This document shows, piece after piece, positions 6,583 through 8,931 of a stretch of DNA of 8,931 nucleotides. Source of the DNA: Clostridiales bacterium (GTDB taxonomy: Bacteria > Bacillota > Clostridia > Lachnospirales > WQUN01); the NCBI GenBank assembly GCA_031269415.1, contig JAISZF010000015.1, positions 1 through 8,931 on the forward strand, written 5' to 3'. Position numbers and translations under genes: made by a program. Numbering within the stretch: the first letter of the stretch is position 1; every line of letters begins with the position of its first letter. Below the pieces are notes generated by a model. It saw nothing but the letters and a program-made list of their open reading frames with translations, did no database searches and was not told the origin of the DNA.

Positions 6583-6611
6583 ATTATATCGCTTCATTGG
6601 ACTGAGGGCAA
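6583..6611 (-). promoter_or_regulatory. Near-consensus promoter for the ATPase gene
   Basis: TTGCCC (6611-6606), a 17-nt spacer and a perfect TATAAT (6588-6583) on the minus strand. Transcription would start near 6576, giving a leader of about 230 nt before the ATPase ATG. This is the best sigma-A promoter match found by eye in the window. Confidence 0.65.
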
Positions 6612-6653
6612 GACTATTTTTTGCGCGTTTTTTGCTCCTCCATAAAAAGCTAG

Positions 6654-7247
6654 TTTGTTGAAAAGGGCTATGAGCGGGCTAAAATTGAAGACATCGCGAA
6701 AAACGCCGAGGTAGCGGCGGGCAGCCTTTACCAATATTTCGACAACAAGGAAAACTTGTTTATTTACTGCGCCGAGTGGAGCGCCAAGGTGCTTATAGAA
6801 AAATTATACGCGCATATAGGCATAGAAGATTTGGGTGTTTTTGAATACTTTGAAAAATATCTGGCGTCCGTAAAAACTATGAAAGACGATTATGAATTAA
6901 TCCTGTTTCTGAAAGGCCTTGAAAAAGAGACCGCTCCGCAAGGCAGGGTAAAAGAGGGCGTATATGGCACGGGTATGGGCTATGGCAATATGCTGATACA
7001 GAACAGCAAACGCAAAGGCACAATCCGAACCGACATTGACGACGACCTGTTGATGGAATATTTCATTTCCATCAGCGAGAGATTCGGTCAGCGTTGTATC
7101 GCGAAATACTGGGATTTTGTGAGCGATTTGACGCCGGAGCGGGAATTGAGTCTGAACAGGGAAATGGCGCAAATGATTGATCTGATAAAAAAGGGATGGG
7201 GCGTTAGCATGTTTTCTTTCTCAGCTCTCTTACATATGTCGTCGTAA
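6654..7247 (+). pseudogene. TetR-family regulator, truncated at both ends
   Basis: The frame reads FVEKGYERAKIEDIAKNA then VAAGSLYQYF and DNKENLF, which is the helix-turn-helix half of a TetR N-terminal domain. TetR proteins normally begin about 18-20 residues earlier with a KTRxxILxAAxxLF helix. Here the codon just before FVEKG is TAG (6651-6653) and the upstream sequence is unrelated, so the start and first helix are gone. The ligand-binding helical domain continues normally to about IDLIKKGWG (near 7203). The last codons to the TAA at 7245-7247 read through into DNA that, one frame over, encodes permease, so the natural C-terminus is also lost. An internal TTG at 6756 could start a product but would omit the DNA-binding domain. 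TetR regulators commonly sit before the exporter they repress, which fits the permease remnant that follows. Confidence 0.8.
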
Positions 7248-8524
7248 CCGGCCTTACATCCAACCTCGAATATTTGGCCAATGATTTCGAGGTGAAAAAT
7301 GTTCAGGAGGATTTGTATTTTTCGGTTTTGGATGGCGAGGTTGACATTGAGGAAGCGGAAAAAGAAGCGGACGCGATTATCGAAGGCTATCCAAGTATGG
7401 ATGTTTCCTTAAGCGACTCGGTTACATTACGGTTGATCGGGCGGACGGAAAAGGTAAACATTCCCGCTGTCATCGAAGGGCGAGATTTGTCCGCGCCCGG
7501 TGAAATACTGCTGGATCCGGCGTTCGCCCTAGCCAATAATATTCCTTTGGGCGGCGGCATTAATATTGCGGGAAAAACCTATTCCGTGGCGGGCTATATG
7601 GGATTGCCGAAATATATCTACCCGCTGCGGGGCATTAACGACCTTGTGGCGATTCCCGCGAGTTTTGGCGTTGGCGTCATAAATCCGGGAGACTTTGCGC
7701 AATTTGACAGTGTTGACCAAAACTACTCCGTAAAATTCAACGATCACGCCATCAGTTTAAATGAACAAATGACGCGATTACGGGAGTATTTGCAAAACAA
7801 CGGCGTTCTGCTCTCTGATTGGACAGCCGCGCCAAACAATAAGAGAATGGCTATCGTGGATACTTCGGTTTCCAGCTATCAGGCTATGAGCATGCCTATA
7901 TCGCTGTCCATGATCTTGTTAAGCTGCCTGATTATAGGTATCATGACGTGGCGTATGATCAAACAGGAGAGCGTGATAATCGGCACATTCTACGCGTTTG
8001 GCTGCAGACGGCGTGAACTCTTGCGTCACTATACCGCGATTCCCATGCTGCTCGCGCTTACGGGCGGCACAGCGGACGCTTTATTGGGCGTCCCATGCGT
8101 TCGGCCAGCCGTTGACGCTATGGCGCAAGCCTATATCATCCCTGTTCCCGCGATACTTTCCAGCGTCAAAGACATTCTCCTCAGCATTCTTATGCCGGTC
8201 ATATCGCTCGGCGTCAGCAGTTATTTTGTCGTCAACGCCGTTCTGAAACATCCCGCCGCGGAATTGATGAAAGGAGGGCGGGAAAGCGGAAAAGTCGGCG
8301 CTTGGGAGCGCCTGTTTAAGTTGGAGCGCTTCAAATTCAACACCAAATTCAAGTTAAGAGAGCAGCTTCGGAGTATCTCACGGCTCTTGTTTTTGGTTAT
8401 TGGCGTGGTAAGCGCTTCCGCGCTTATGCTATTCGGATTTTTTATCGTCGGTTCCTATACCGAATTATTCAAAAACTCAACCGAAAGCGACTACAACTTT
8501 GAATATGAATACGCCTACCATTGA
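7208..8524 (+). pseudogene. ABC transporter permease (FtsX/MacB type), N-terminal and middle part
   Basis: The frame opens right after a TAG at 7205-7207 and begins mid-helix (LTYVVVTGLTSNLEYLANDF), which looks like the end of a first transmembrane segment whose start is missing. No start codon with a ribosome binding site fits; the TTG at 7274 falls past the helix. Counting from that TTG, a soluble extracellular domain spans about residues 1-195, then an FtsX core follows with membrane segments near 206-226, 255-275 and 298-320. The characteristic NAVLKHPAAELMKGG end of the first FtsX domain follows at 321-335, and then a further membrane segment near 368-395. It stops at YEYAYH just after entering the second extracellular region. 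The rest resumes in another frame at 8521. Family membership is clear; the substrate (drug, peptide or lipid export) cannot be told. No ATPase subunit is in the window. Confidence 0.82.
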
Positions 8525-8928
8525 TCGCGGCTATGGGTTCGATAATCTTTGTCGCCGCTGTCGTGGCTTTGATTATCCTCTACCTCGTAACGTCGCTCAT
8601 TATTGATGAAAACAGAAAAACCATATCCCTTTTCAAGGTATTTGGGTACAAAGGGCGTGAAATCAAAGCACTGATACTCAACAGCTCAACTTTTGTCGTG
8701 GCAATCGGGTTCCTGTTAAGCGTACCACTTGTGTACGCGTCCACCGGCACATTATACGATTATATTGGGGGAATGATAAATATCGTGCTGCCGCAAACTG
8801 TTAATCCTCTATATATCCTTGCTTGTTTTATAATAATTATGGGAACCTATCAATTAAGTAAATGGATGTGCGCGAAGAAGGTGAACAGTGTTTCTATGAG
8901 CGAGGCTTTGAAAGCCGGTTCGGAGTAA
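8521..8928 (+). pseudogene. ABC transporter permease, C-terminal FtsX domain
   Basis: This 135-codon frame overlaps the stop of the preceding block by 4 nt and starts with TTG ATC, with no ribosome binding site. It encodes a complete second FtsX domain: a first membrane helix (SIIFVAAVVALIILYLVTSL), the cytoplasmic ISLFKVFGYKGREIKAL loop typical of these permeases, two more helices (about residues 52-75 and 93-112) and the usual SMSEALKAGSE tail before TAA. In intact two-domain permeases a large extracellular domain separates this helix from the previous membrane segment. Here only about 20 residues remain, so I infer an internal deletion plus a frame change. Translational coupling through the TTGA overlap could in principle make a second polypeptide, but a broken single gene is the simpler reading. 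Confidence 0.8.
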
Positions 8929-8931
8929 CCT

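Overview
The window looks like a chromosomal segment of an anaerobic Firmicute, most likely a Clostridia-type organism. This is inferred from moderate GC content, strong GGAGG-type ribosome binding sites, a ligA-ddl-murI cell-wall/DNA-repair cluster with a divergent LigA of a kind I associate with Clostridia, and an AAA-ATPase/PDDEXK_9 fusion protein of a family that is abundant in gut and sediment anaerobes. No rRNA, tRNA, CRISPR array or complete insertion sequence was seen.

Layout, left to right. Positions 1-540 (minus strand) hold the promoter-proximal end of a probable restriction-modification module: a 61-residue excisionase-like helix-turn-helix protein, then the first 52 codons of a probable DNA methyltransferase that runs off the left edge. 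The promoter in front of the HTH gene carries a palindrome between its -35 and -10 boxes, which suggests autoregulation. A 13-bp perfect hairpin (565-595) separates this module from the next operon.

Positions 654-4563 (minus strand) are a tight three-gene operon, ligA-ddl-murI, with gaps of 18 and 28 nt behind an extended -10 promoter. MurI supplies D-glutamate and Ddl supplies D-Ala-D-Ala, both for peptidoglycan precursors. LigA seals DNA nicks. Ddl has the tyrosine of the vancomycin-sensitive D-Ala-D-Ala type. LigA and MurI each carry a substitution at a usually conserved active-site position.

Positions 4654-6611 (minus strand) are a separate transcription unit: a near-consensus promoter, a leader of about 230 nt containing a possible 57-codon small ORF, the 544-residue AAA-ATPase/PDDEXK protein, and a strong intrinsic terminator.

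Positions 6654-8928 (plus strand) are a decayed TetR regulator/ABC-permease locus. The TetR gene has lost its start and first helix. The permease has lost its N-terminus and apparently its second extracellular domain, leaving two out-of-phase blocks. At least three breakpoints are visible, so this is a degraded drug- or peptide-export operon rather than a working one. No wholly new system was recognised. The best leads are the operator-controlled HTH/methylase module, the leader ORF before the ATPase, and the scar pattern in the permease locus.
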